64,000 nt of DNA from Paramicrobacterium chengjingii (GTDB lineage Bacteria; Actinomycetota; Actinomycetes; Actinomycetales; Microbacteriaceae). The notes beneath the pieces were generated by a model that had not been told where the DNA came from, made no database searches, and saw only the letters and a program-made list of their open reading frames with translations. This document shows positions 1-7,659 of the stretch, one piece after another. The stretch spans positions 3,100,001 to 3,164,000 of the forward strand of contig NZ_CP061169.1 of assembly GCF_011751765.2 (NCBI RefSeq), given 5' to 3'. A program made the translations under genes and the position numbers. The stretch's first letter is position 1. Each line of letters opens with the position of its first letter.

Positions 1-14
1 GGGCCGCCGCGTAC

Positions 15-1475
15 TCAGGTGCGCGGCCTGGTATCTCGTCCGGGGTCCGGTCCGGTGTCGTTCTCGTCTCCGGGTTTGCGCCGCCTGCCCAGATACCGTC
101 GGTTGACGTACCAGTCTGGTGGAACGAGTCTCGGGCGCCCGGTGTTGTCTCGGATGAGAGCCCATTCGCCGCGTTCAACCAGACGGTGATGCCACCAGCA
201 CAACATGACACCGTTGGTGGTGTCGGTCTTCCCGTCGTTTGCCCACCCCTGCACGTGGTGTGCTTCACACAGCCAGGCAGGAATGTCACAGTCAGCAGCA
301 ACACACGTGCCGCCATCGCGGGCGATCAGGGCGAGGCGTTGCTTCGGGCTGAACTCACGTCTGGCATACCCGAGGTTCAACACGTCACCGTGCTCATCGA
401 TACGCACGTGTCGGGTGTCGCCGTCGCATCGCATCTGCTTCACGAACGACATGGGTAGCGGTGCCGGTGTTCCCGGTGACCAGGCAGCACCCGTACCGTT
501 GTCGAGGTCAGTGTCTTTCACGGTGACCAACACGGTGGGTCCTCTGCCGTGCAGTTTCGGGGCGGACTGTTGTTTCCCGGTGCCGCCGATGATCGCTGTG
601 AACACGTCGGCACGTTCCTGCTGCCTCGACCGTGCTTCCGGTTCTTCACCGTGGGCGGCGAGTTCTTCGGTCTCCATGAACTTCGGTGATGTTCTCTTCG
701 ACATGAACGCGTCAAACACGGGTGTCACCTGTGCTGCCTGTTCCGGGGACAGGGTGCCGGTGATTCTCATACTCCCGTCGTCCTGGTGACGAAACACCAG
801 AGCACGTGCTTCATGGAGTTCTTCCGCTGTGGGTTCCACACCATCCGGATCCAACGCAACACAGAACATGCGGGCCTGCTGACGCAGAGCATCAGCCGAC
901 ACCGGAACCTCACCAAAAGCACCCGTCGCGTTACCCAACAGTGTGCTCTCGGCCCAGTCTGCTTGTTCCGGCGCCACCCGAGACAGTACCGGCGCCAACG
1001 CCGATGTGATCACCTCGGCAACATCGAGACCGATCGTGCCCTCGTTCAACGCGTCCGCTGTTTGGGTGAAGACCGGGTCCAACGGCAACCCTGTGTCAGA
1101 CACCCGCGGTGTGGCCTGTTCGGCGACCTTCGTGTAACGGTGCGCTGTGGAGTTCTTCACCCCCGTGACCCTCTCAAACAATGCCGTCGGACTGGATGAC
1201 CCGTGACGGGCAGCAAGACCATCAAACCCCGCATCCGTGCCCGAACGCCGGGCAATGTCACCGACATTGCCAATTTGGCGGCCCTCGACAATGCGGGTGA
1301 TGTTCCCCAACAGCCCGGTATAGGTCAGTAGAGCATCGGCAGACAGTGCGGCTGGGTCAATCTTGGCAAGCTCAGCAGCATCCGCCAGAATGTGCTCCGC
1401 GGCACGCACAGCTGCAGCATCCGGACCCTCCACAGGCTCGAAATCGGAGACTGTCGCTGTGTTTTGCATGACCAT
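15..1475 (-). CDS. DUF222 domain-containing HNH endonuclease
   Basis: The protein has 486 residues. The long alpha-helical N-terminal part is typical of DUF222. The C-terminal HNH nuclease part lies around residues 390-440, with a CxxxxC pair (CVAADC), the EAHHVQGW motif and the NGVMLCWWHH motif, which together supply the metal and catalytic histidines. DUF222/HNH genes occur in many copies in actinobacterial genomes and their cellular role is unsettled; some may be linked to mobile elements. The start codon could be this ATG or the ATG two codons later (MVM). The gene stands alone; the next gene upstream is a permease remnant in the same direction. The C-terminus is Arg/Asp/Pro-rich and probably disordered. 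Confidence 0.9.
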   Translation of the reverse strand: MVMQNTATVSDFEPVEGPDAAAVRAAEHILADAAELAKIDPAALSADALLTYTGLLGNITRIVEGRQIGNVGDIARRSGTDAGFDGLAARHGSSSPTALFERVTGVKNSTAHRYTKVAEQATPRVSDTGLPLDPVFTQTADALNEGTIGLDVAEVITSALAPVLSRVAPEQADWAESTLLGNATGAFGEVPVSADALRQQARMFCVALDPDGVEPTAEELHEARALVFRHQDDGSMRITGTLSPEQAAQVTPVFDAFMSKRTSPKFMETEELAAHGEEPEARSRQQERADVFTAIIGGTGKQQSAPKLHGRGPTVLVTVKDTDLDNGTGAAWSPGTPAPLPMSFVKQMRCDGDTRHVRIDEHGDVLNLGYARREFSPKQRLALIARDGGTCVAADCDIPAWLCEAHHVQGWANDGKTDTTNGVMLCWWHHRLVERGEWALIRDNTGRPRLVPPDWYVNRRYLGRRRKPGDENDTGPDPGRDTRPRT

Positions 1476-1602
1476 AGTTTGCCAGCAGCCACCGACATTT
1501 CTGCCGACATAAACCCCCGATCACACCATCATTGTGGATAACTCGCTAAACTTTCTACCTGTGGACGACTAAGCAGAATTGGGCACTGGCAACAGCTTCG
1601 AC

Positions 1603-1740
1603 TCAGCCCTTCAGCCCAGATTGCGCGAGGCCCTGAACGAATTGTTTCTGTGCGACCAAGAACACAGCGAGTACCGGCAGAACCGTCAATGTCGTCGCAC
1701 CGAGCTGCACGTTCTGAACTGCGTCGGCACTCGTGAACAC
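1603..1740 (-). pseudogene. Remnant: C-terminus of a MalG-type sugar ABC permease
   Basis: On the minus strand about 45 codons end in a TGA at 1603-1605 and read like the last transmembrane helix and tail of CUT1 sugar permeases (LTVLPVLAVFLVAQKQFVQG, then a terminal LKG). The two intact MalG-type permeases in this window end in a similar way (ILAGSVKG and LTAGAVK). There is no plausible start and the rest of the permease is absent; upstream the sequence runs straight into the 3' end of the WYL regulator gene. I read it as the scar of a deletion or rearrangement. The family match is from the translated sequence only. Confidence 0.6.
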
Positions 1741-1745
1741 GCGTC

Positions 1746-2723
1746 TCAGGATGGCGCAGCGATGGTGAGGAGTCGCGCTGCAAGGTCGGCGATCAAAGTT
1801 CTAAGCTCTGTGGGCTGGTCGACGATGACAGGACAGTCAAGCGCGGCGATCACAGGCGGGAGCCACTCAAGGCGCTCGGCGTTGATGTCGATACGGTGCC
1901 AGGTCGGTTCGTCATCGGTATTAGCATCCGAAAGCTTCTCGATTCGGGCAATGCTCGTAGGTAGGTGGTCGCGGATGCGCTCCTGACTGGCGTGCACACG
2001 CAGCACGACGTGCCAGGCGTAATCGGCGCCCACAAAACCGTCGATGAGACGCGATACGCCTCGTTGCTCTCGCGGCGGCGCGGTGAAAGTGCCGGGAACG
2101 GCGCGGGCGGAGGTGATGCGGTCGAGGCGGAACGTCTTTTCTGCATCGCTGTCGCTGTCAAGCGCAATCACGTACCAGCGGCCCGAGTAGGCGATCAGAT
2201 CGTACGGATGCACTGTGCGATTCGACGGCTGCCCGCTGCCATCCTGATAGCGCAGCGCAAGCGGATGCCGTTGATGAATCGCATCTGCGACTGTCAACAG
2301 TATTCCGGCTGCTGGCACGGCGGCCTCACGCGCGTCGGCGAAGTCAGCCGTTCGCAACAACACGTCGAGCTTTCGGGCTGATTCGGTCGGGAGCGAGCGC
2401 CGCACCTTTGACATCGCGGTCTGCATGGCCGTGGTCGATGACCCCGGCACGGACTGCGCGTGGAGCAGCCCGAGCACGACGGCGACTGCCTCGTCCTCAC
2501 TGAGCATGAGCGGAGGCATGCGTAGGCCCGCGGCGATCTGATATCCGCCATGACGGCCACGAATCGTCTCAACCGGAATCTCCATTTCGCGAAGATGTCC
2601 CACATAACGTCGAACGGTGCGCTCGTCCACGCCAAGGCGCTCGGCCAGCTCACCACGTGAGCGCATGCCCGTGGCCTGCAAGAGCTCAAGCAGCTGGAGC
2701 ATCCGGAGTATTGGTCCGCTCAT
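1746..2723 (-). CDS. WYL-domain HTH transcriptional regulator
   Basis: The protein has 325 residues. An N-terminal helix-turn-helix of the HTH_11/DeoR-like type (RSRGELAERLGVDERTVRRY, about residues 22-41) is followed by a winged segment. A WYL domain spans about residues 140-220 (LRYQDGSG, YDLIAYSGRWYVIALD, FRLDRI), and a C-terminal WCX-like region follows. Such YafY-type proteins are DNA-binding regulators whose WYL domain senses a ligand. The gene is divergent from a VOC-family protein, with a perfect inverted repeat between them, so it probably controls that gene and itself. The start ATG sits directly at the N-terminus of the HTH domain. No ligand can be named from sequence. Confidence 0.85.
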   Translation of the reverse strand: MSGPILRMLQLLELLQATGMRSRGELAERLGVDERTVRRYVGHLREMEIPVETIRGRHGGYQIAAGLRMPPLMLSEDEAVAVVLGLLHAQSVPGSSTTAMQTAMSKVRRSLPTESARKLDVLLRTADFADAREAAVPAAGILLTVADAIHQRHPLALRYQDGSGQPSNRTVHPYDLIAYSGRWYVIALDSDSDAEKTFRLDRITSARAVPGTFTAPPREQRGVSRLIDGFVGADYAWHVVLRVHASQERIRDHLPTSIARIEKLSDANTDDEPTWHRIDINAERLEWLPPVIAALDCPVIVDQPTELRTLIADLAARLLTIAAPS

Positions 2724-2742
2724 GCGTCAATAATCTCAAGAA

Positions 2743-2763
2743 ACTGGACATTAACTGTCCAGT
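2743..2763. promoter_or_regulatory. Perfect inverted repeat between WYL regulator and VOC gene
   Basis: ACTGGACA and TGTCCAGT form 8-bp perfect arms around the 5-bp spacer TTAAC. The repeat sits in the 98-bp divergent intergenic region, about 20 bp from the regulator start and 59 bp from the VOC start. Position and symmetry suggest the operator of the WYL regulator. Confidence 0.55.
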
Positions 2764-2821
2764 ATTGATTTTACCGTTGACGCATCGGCATTTTGCCGCG
2801 CCACAGAACGGAGAACAACCA

Positions 2822-3238
2822 ATGGAACTGACTGCAACGCGCATCATCACTGACGACCTCCCGCGCATTGTCGACTTCTACGAACGCATCACGGGCATTC
2901 AGTCGGTGCGGCTGCACGAGCTGTTCGCTGAGCTGCGCACTGAGTCTGGAACGCTCGCTTTCGCCAGTTCATCCACGATCCCCCTCCTGGGAGAGGGGTC
3001 GGCCGAGGCGCGGGCGAACCGCTCCGTCATTCTCGACATTCGTGTGGACGACGTCGATGCCATCTACCCGACACTCCATGACGTGGTCGATGAGTTTGTG
3101 AATGAACCGACGACGATGCCCTGGGGAAATCGATCACTGCTCTTTCGCGACCCTGACGGCAATCTCGTCAACTTCTTCACGCCGACACCTGCCGCTCACG
3201 TGGGCGACGACGACGCAATCGATTCCACTATCAGCTAA
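2822..3238 (+). CDS. VOC-family protein (glyoxalase/bleomycin-resistance fold)
   Basis: The protein has 138 residues. It begins MELTATRIITDDLPRIVDFY and contains the typical C-terminal strand FRDPDGNLVNFF of the vicinal-oxygen-chelate superfamily; the two beta-alpha-beta-beta-beta units fit the length. Members include glyoxalases, ring-cleavage dioxygenases and antibiotic-binding proteins, and the substrate here cannot be told. The in-frame ORF is open further upstream, but I chose this ATG because an ACGGAGAA ribosome site precedes it and the upstream part overlaps the operator. It is probably regulated by the divergent WYL protein. Confidence 0.85.
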   Translation: MELTATRIITDDLPRIVDFYERITGIQSVRLHELFAELRTESGTLAFASSSTIPLLGEGSAEARANRSVILDIRVDDVDAIYPTLHDVVDEFVNEPTTMPWGNRSLLFRDPDGNLVNFFTPTPAAHVGDDDAIDSTIS

Positions 3239-3241
3239 CCA

Positions 3242-3967
3242 TTACGAGACGCCTGTCTCGGACTTGCGCGCCTCGGACTCAAGCCAGATCCTTCGGCTTG
3301 TTCGCACGTGTGCAAGGGCCTGCGCCGCGGCTCGATCCGGATCACCGCTACGGATCGCATCGAGTAGAGCGATGTGCTCGTCATGCAACGGCCTGGGGTC
3401 GTCGTTCTGCCTCAGCAGCCAATGCAAACGACCCTCAAGCGGCTCCATCATTGTTACTAATAATGAATTGTGTGCACTTGCCATCAGAAGATCATGAAAC
3501 TCTTGATTGCATCGACCAACGGCACGAGGATCCCGGCGTTCTGCTGCATCTTTGGAATCGGACAGGACCTTTGCAAGTCGTAACAGTTCGGATGGTGTTG
3601 CCCGAGCCGTTGCGCGGCGAACGGCTAGTACCTCAAGAGCCTCCCGCACTTCAAAAAGCTCCTCGACGTCCTCATTCGTCAGTGTTGTGACGACCATTCC
3701 GCGATTCGGGAATGCCGATACGTACCCTTCTCCGCGCAAAATATTGAGGGCATCTCGAACCGGGATACGTGACACGCCAAGCTCGCTCGCGAGCGTGCGC
3801 TCGATCAGCCGCGTCCCAGGGATGTATGTCCCGCTCAGAATGCGCTCTCGAATTTGGTCCGCGATCTGATATTGCCGAGACGAAGAGGCATCCGCGGGTT
3901 GGGAGACTGATTCGTGATTGGGCGTTCGGTTACGCCCCGCCGACTCCCTCACCGACTTGTCGTTCAC
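3242..3967 (-). CDS. GntR-family regulator, FadR/FCD subfamily
   Basis: The protein has 241 residues. A low-complexity N-terminus of about 30 residues precedes a winged HTH (YQIADQIRERILSGTY, LASELGVSRIPVRDAL, LRGEGYVSAFPNRGMVV) and an all-helical FCD ligand domain whose histidines (EFHDLL, DEHIALLDAI, HVRTSRR) fit the family's metal/carboxylate pocket. It is the last gene of the Opp-type ABC operon and overlaps the upstream ATPase gene by 4 bp (ATGA), so it is translationally coupled. FCD regulators often bind TNGTNNNACNA-type palindromes. TGGTATACCA words ahead of the transporter and its companion genes make this the likely autoregulating regulator of the block. The effector is unknown, perhaps the transported compound. 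Confidence 0.88.
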   Translation of the reverse strand: MNDKSVRESAGRNRTPNHESVSQPADASSSRQYQIADQIRERILSGTYIPGTRLIERTLASELGVSRIPVRDALNILRGEGYVSAFPNRGMVVTTLTNEDVEELFEVREALEVLAVRRATARATPSELLRLAKVLSDSKDAAERRDPRAVGRCNQEFHDLLMASAHNSLLVTMMEPLEGRLHWLLRQNDDPRPLHDEHIALLDAIRSGDPDRAAAQALAHVRTSRRIWLESEARKSETGVS

Positions 3968-4755
3968 ACGGAACCTCCCGTAATGCGGACCCGCGGGATC
4001 GAACTGAGAAGCGAGCGGGTGTACGGATGCTTCGGGTTATCGAACACGTCAGAGATAGCCCCTTCTTCAACAAACTCACCATGGTTCATAACAACGACGT
4101 CATCGGCAACGTGCCTCACAACCGCGAGGTCATGAGACACGAATAGGTACGCCAAATCTAACTCACACTGCAGGTCACTGAGTAGATTCAGAATTTGAGC
4201 TTGAATTGACACATCGAGCGCCGACACCGGCTCATCCAGAACCACCACTCTCGGTCGGAGCGCGAGTGCGCGTGCGATTCCAACACGCTGCCGTTGTCCA
4301 CCAGAGAATTCCCCCGGCTTTCGCGCAGCCATCTCGGTGCTGACTCCGACTCGGTCAAGCAGTTCATCCACAATTCTACGCTCGTACTTCCCCCTGATTC
4401 GCAGGGGCTCCGCCACGATCTCGTGTACCGTCATTCTCGGGTCGATGGCAGAGTACGGGTCTTGAAACACCATCTGCATCTGCCCACCCAACTGCCGTCG
4501 TCGCCTCAGCGGAATGTGGGTAATGTCGCTGCCGAAAGCCACAACACGGCCGGTCGCGATCGGAGCCAGACCGAAGATCGCGCGGATCAACGTCGATTTC
4601 CCGCATCCAGATTCGCCCACGAGACCAAGAGTGCGCCCAGGAAAGAGCTTGAGGCTCACCCCTCGGACAGCTCGAACACCGCGACCTCGGCGCACGGCGC
4701 CCCTACGGCCATACGTCACGGCAAGATCGTTCACTTCGACCAAGGCCTCAGCCAT
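3964..4755 (-). CDS. Oligopeptide/dipeptide-type ABC importer ATP-binding protein (OppF/DppF-like)
   Basis: The protein has 263 residues. It carries a Walker A (GESGCGKST), Q-loop (VFQDPYSAIDPRM), signature (EFSGGQRQRVGIARAL), Walker B (VVVLDEPVSALD) and H-loop (FVSHDLAVVRH). The C-terminal extension (HPYTRSLLSSIP) is typical of OppF/DppF. It acts on the cytoplasmic face with the neighbouring OppD-like ATPase and two permeases. I set the start at the MAEALVEV methionine, which overlaps the upstream ATPase gene by 8 bp; the longer reading adds residues unlike the family. It lacks the extended C-terminal zinc/oligopeptide-binding tail of some OppF proteins. The substrate is undetermined. Confidence 0.88.
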   Translation of the reverse strand: MAEALVEVNDLAVTYGRRGAVRRGRGVRAVRGVSLKLFPGRTLGLVGESGCGKSTLIRAIFGLAPIATGRVVAFGSDITHIPLRRRRQLGGQMQMVFQDPYSAIDPRMTVHEIVAEPLRIRGKYERRIVDELLDRVGVSTEMAARKPGEFSGGQRQRVGIARALALRPRVVVLDEPVSALDVSIQAQILNLLSDLQCELDLAYLFVSHDLAVVRHVADDVVVMNHGEFVEEGAISDVFDNPKHPYTRSLLSSIPRVRITGGSV

Positions 4756-5773
4756 TGTGATTCCGTTCCGTCTGCTGATTGAGACTCCCGTCAACCACCT
4801 CGTGTGAGAAATGACACGCTGAGTACGAATTGTTCGATCGCTTCTCGAGCAGCGGACTCTCGGTCACGCAAATGCTTCGACCCCGAGAAAGCTCGCAGCG
4901 GGGCGCGAAGGGGCACCCGCCCGGACGACTTCGAGGCGACGGCGGGTTCCCCGGAATGGCATATGCGCGCTGGTCCGTTTCAGAGATCAGACTTTTCAGA
5001 AGCCCAAGTGTGTATGGGTGCGCAGGCCTGAGGAAAATGTCGTGCGTGTTGCCCGACTCGACAATCCTGCCGGAGTACATGATCAGCATTCGTGACGCGT
5101 TCTCCGCGGCGAGGGCGAGATCGTGCGTGATCAGAATCAACGCTGATGACAGCTCCTCGCGCGCTTTCTTGAGCGTCGACATCACCTGCGCTTGCACCGT
5201 CACATCGAGTGCCGTCGTGGGTTCGTCAGCAATCAGCAGTGCCGGGTTGTTCGCCATTGCCATCGCGATGACCGCGCGCTGCCGCATTCCACCCGACCAT
5301 TCATGCGGATACGATCTCGAACGGACCTCCGGCTCAGGAACTCCGACGGTGTCAAGAAGTTCAAGTGCACGGTCACGCGCATTCTTCCGAGAACCACCCT
5401 GGTGCAATCTGACCGCCTCTAGAATCTGCGGCCCCACCCGCCGGATCGGATTGAGCGCTGTCATTGGGTCTTGAAAGATCATCCCGAAGTCGCGACCACG
5501 CATGGTGCGGAGAACATGGTCGCGCATTCCGATCAACTCGGTTCCGCGCCAGCGAATCGAGCCGCGTGTAACACTCAAGCCGACAGGCAACAGACCCATG
5601 ATGGCCAAGACTGTGAGGCTCTTGCCTGACCCCGACTCGCCGACAACGCCAACGACTTCGCCCTCCTCGACGGTGAACGAAACACCGTCGATCAAGTTAA
5701 CGTCTTCTCCGTCAGGACCGGACGTCGTGATGACCAGGTCCTCAACTTCCAAAAGCGGAGCATCTGAGGGCAT
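4748..5773 (-). CDS. Oligopeptide/dipeptide-type ABC importer ATP-binding protein (OppD/DppD-like)
   Basis: The protein has 341 residues. Walker A is GESGSGKSL, the Q-loop FQDPMTALNPIRRVG, the signature EWSGGMRQRAVIAMA, Walker B LLIADEPTTALD and the H-loop LITHDLALAAE. The C-terminal oligo_HPY tail (PAHPYTLGLLKSL) is followed by a cysteine-bearing segment (CPFAPRCELSRG...CVTESP), as in DppD-type ATPases that carry an iron-sulfur or zinc motif. The start at MPSDAPLLEV lies one base after the stop of the permease gene, supporting tight coupling. It forms a heterodimer with the OppF-like protein encoded next. Confidence 0.88.
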   Translation of the reverse strand: MPSDAPLLEVEDLVITTSGPDGEDVNLIDGVSFTVEEGEVVGVVGESGSGKSLTVLAIMGLLPVGLSVTRGSIRWRGTELIGMRDHVLRTMRGRDFGMIFQDPMTALNPIRRVGPQILEAVRLHQGGSRKNARDRALELLDTVGVPEPEVRSRSYPHEWSGGMRQRAVIAMAMANNPALLIADEPTTALDVTVQAQVMSTLKKAREELSSALILITHDLALAAENASRMLIMYSGRIVESGNTHDIFLRPAHPYTLGLLKSLISETDQRAYAIPGNPPSPRSRPGGCPFAPRCELSRGRSICVTESPLLEKRSNNSYSACHFSHEVVDGSLNQQTERNHNG

Positions 5774-5774
5774 A

Positions 5775-6665
5775 TCAGCGAACCTTCCGAAGCGGTTTGT
5801 TGTTCTCGGCCGTGAACCGCTGGCTGAAAAATTGCGTTCCGCCAACGATCAGGAAGATCGCAAGACCGGGGATGATCACTTGCCACGGCGACAAACGTAG
5901 ATAGTTCTGGCCCTCAAGGACAAGCCCACCCCACGTCGGCTCGGGCGCTTGGATTCCCAAGCCGAGGTAGTCGAGACCTGCCTGCAACAGAATCACATGC
6001 CCGATGCTCGTCACCGCCAAAATGAACATCTGCGGCATCACATGCGGAAGCACATGCGTCCTGATCACGCGGGCCGACGATGCTCCCAGCATTCGTGGAG
6101 CAATGACAAAGTCACGCCCGCGCAATGCCACGGAAGTCGAGCGTGCAAGCCGCGCAAAGTTCATCCAGTGTGTGAATCCGAGCACCAGAATCATCAACGT
6201 CGCACTGGGCCCGAAGATCGCGGACAAGGCGATCATAAGCAAAACGGCGGGGAGCGCGAGGCTCACATCAGTGACGAGCGCGATGACGTTATCGAGCCAG
6301 CCCCCGAAGTATCCGGCGAGTAGCCCGAGGACGGTACCCACGAACATGTTGAGCGACACGATTGCGAGGGTGATCAGAAGCGTCGTCTTTCCGCCTGCGG
6401 CGAGGCGGCTCAGCAGGTCGCGTCCGACAGCATCCGTACCCAGTAGATGCGCGGGATCAGAAAATGGTTCGAGCCGGGCGGCCGAAAGATTCTGGCTGTA
6501 TGGATCGAAGCCGGGAATGAAATGCACAGCGATCACTCCGAGTACCGTAGCGAGCACGACGGTCCCGCCGAGGTATGAGAGCACATGCCCCGCGGCGTGC
6601 GCCCGTTTTTGTCTGCGGGCGTTCGCCGGGAATTCAGACTGAGCGAGGGCAACGGTGTCGGTCAT
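5775..6665 (-). CDS. ABC importer permease (OppC/DppC-like)
   Basis: The protein has 296 residues and about six transmembrane helices. The binding-protein-dependent transport signature is present (ARMLGASSARVIRTHVLPH, an EAA-loop equivalent), and the N-terminal OppC-type segment precedes the first helix (VLSYLGGTVVLATVLGV). The sequence PHLLGTDAVGRDLLSRL type region (AHLLGTDAVGRDLLSR here) is characteristic of OppC/DppC. The start MTDTVALAQ overlaps the upstream permease stop by 4 bp. It forms the membrane channel with the OppB-like protein. Confidence 0.88.
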   Translation of the reverse strand: MTDTVALAQSEFPANARRQKRAHAAGHVLSYLGGTVVLATVLGVIAVHFIPGFDPYSQNLSAARLEPFSDPAHLLGTDAVGRDLLSRLAAGGKTTLLITLAIVSLNMFVGTVLGLLAGYFGGWLDNVIALVTDVSLALPAVLLMIALSAIFGPSATLMILVLGFTHWMNFARLARSTSVALRGRDFVIAPRMLGASSARVIRTHVLPHVMPQMFILAVTSIGHVILLQAGLDYLGLGIQAPEPTWGGLVLEGQNYLRLSPWQVIIPGLAIFLIVGGTQFFSQRFTAENNKPLRKVR

Positions 6666-7582
6666 GAGAGCTTCACCCTCGGGTCGATGACTGCTGAGAG
6701 GACATCCACCAACACGTTGACAACGACGAAGATGAACGCGACAACGAGAAGCCCTGCCTGAACAACCGCGAAGTCTCTTTGGCTGACCGCGCCAATGAGG
6801 GCGCCACCGACTCCGGGCCATGCGAATACCTGCTCGACAATGATCGTTCCACCAAGCAGACTCGCGAGGTTGAGGCCCGCGACGGTCAGTACCGGCAGGA
6901 AGGCGTTAGGCAGCATTTCAGTGGCGACGACCATAGCATGGCCCTTTCCGCGAGCGTAGGCCGTGCGTACGTAGTCTTCGGTGCTCTGCTCACTCAGAGC
7001 TGAATCGAGCAGGCGAACATAGAGAACGAATTGAGCGGTTGCGATAGTGGCTACCGGCAGCACAAGGGACGCCGTTCCGCTGTAGCCCAGGCTCGGCAAC
7101 CAGCCGAGAGCGACGGAAAAGATCAACACGATTACGACACCAAAAAAGAAGTCGGGCAATGATTGACGAAGGGAACCGCTCCACACAAACAACGCACGGA
7201 GGGTTCGGCTGCCAGTGATGTGGATTAGAACGGCTGCGACAACTGCCAGCAGAAGTCCGATGAGGAATGATGTCAGCGCAAGTGTCATCGTCGCGGGGAG
7301 ACGATCGAGAATAATCTCGATCGCGCCGCGGCCGGGATTTCGATACGAGAGCCCAAAGTCGCCGCGAAATAGCCCAACGAGGTAGTTCACGTACTGTCCC
7401 GCCAGAGGGTCATTAAACCCGAGTGCCTCATTGAGGTCATGAATCTGCTGTGGAGTCGCACCTTCCGTAAGGATGAGTGCAGCCGGTTTACCCGTCGCTC
7501 GGCCGAGAAGGAACGCGACGGTCACCGCAATGTACAACGTCAGGATCGCTTGAATGATCCTGCGTATGAGATAGGACGTCAT
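6662..7582 (-). CDS. ABC importer permease (OppB/DppB-like)
   Basis: The protein has 306 residues. It starts MTSYLIRRIIQAILTLYIAV, the usual first membrane helix of OppB/DppB. The family element DPLAGQYVNYLVGLFRGDFG follows, then the permease domain with an EAA-like loop (TAYARGKGHAMVVATEMLPN) and a final GGTIIVEQVFAWPGVGGAL region. It sits between the binding-protein gene (77 bp upstream) and the OppC gene (4-bp overlap). The ribosome site is weak, so translation may depend on the operon context. Confidence 0.88.
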   Translation of the reverse strand: MTSYLIRRIIQAILTLYIAVTVAFLLGRATGKPAALILTEGATPQQIHDLNEALGFNDPLAGQYVNYLVGLFRGDFGLSYRNPGRGAIEIILDRLPATMTLALTSFLIGLLLAVVAAVLIHITGSRTLRALFVWSGSLRQSLPDFFFGVVIVLIFSVALGWLPSLGYSGTASLVLPVATIATAQFVLYVRLLDSALSEQSTEDYVRTAYARGKGHAMVVATEMLPNAFLPVLTVAGLNLASLLGGTIIVEQVFAWPGVGGALIGAVSQRDFAVVQAGLLVVAFIFVVVNVLVDVLSAVIDPRVKLS

Positions 7583-7659
7583 GATGCGACTTTCATGAGG
7601 ATGCCATCAGGGGATGATAGCGCGCGGGACCACATGTATCAGAGCGGTCCCGCACGTCG

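Noticed and set aside
1533..1541. Perfect DnaA-box-like TGTGGATAA upstream of the DUF222 gene
   Set aside because: It is a single copy with no cluster of boxes, AT-rich region, or dnaA/dnaN genes nearby; not an origin.
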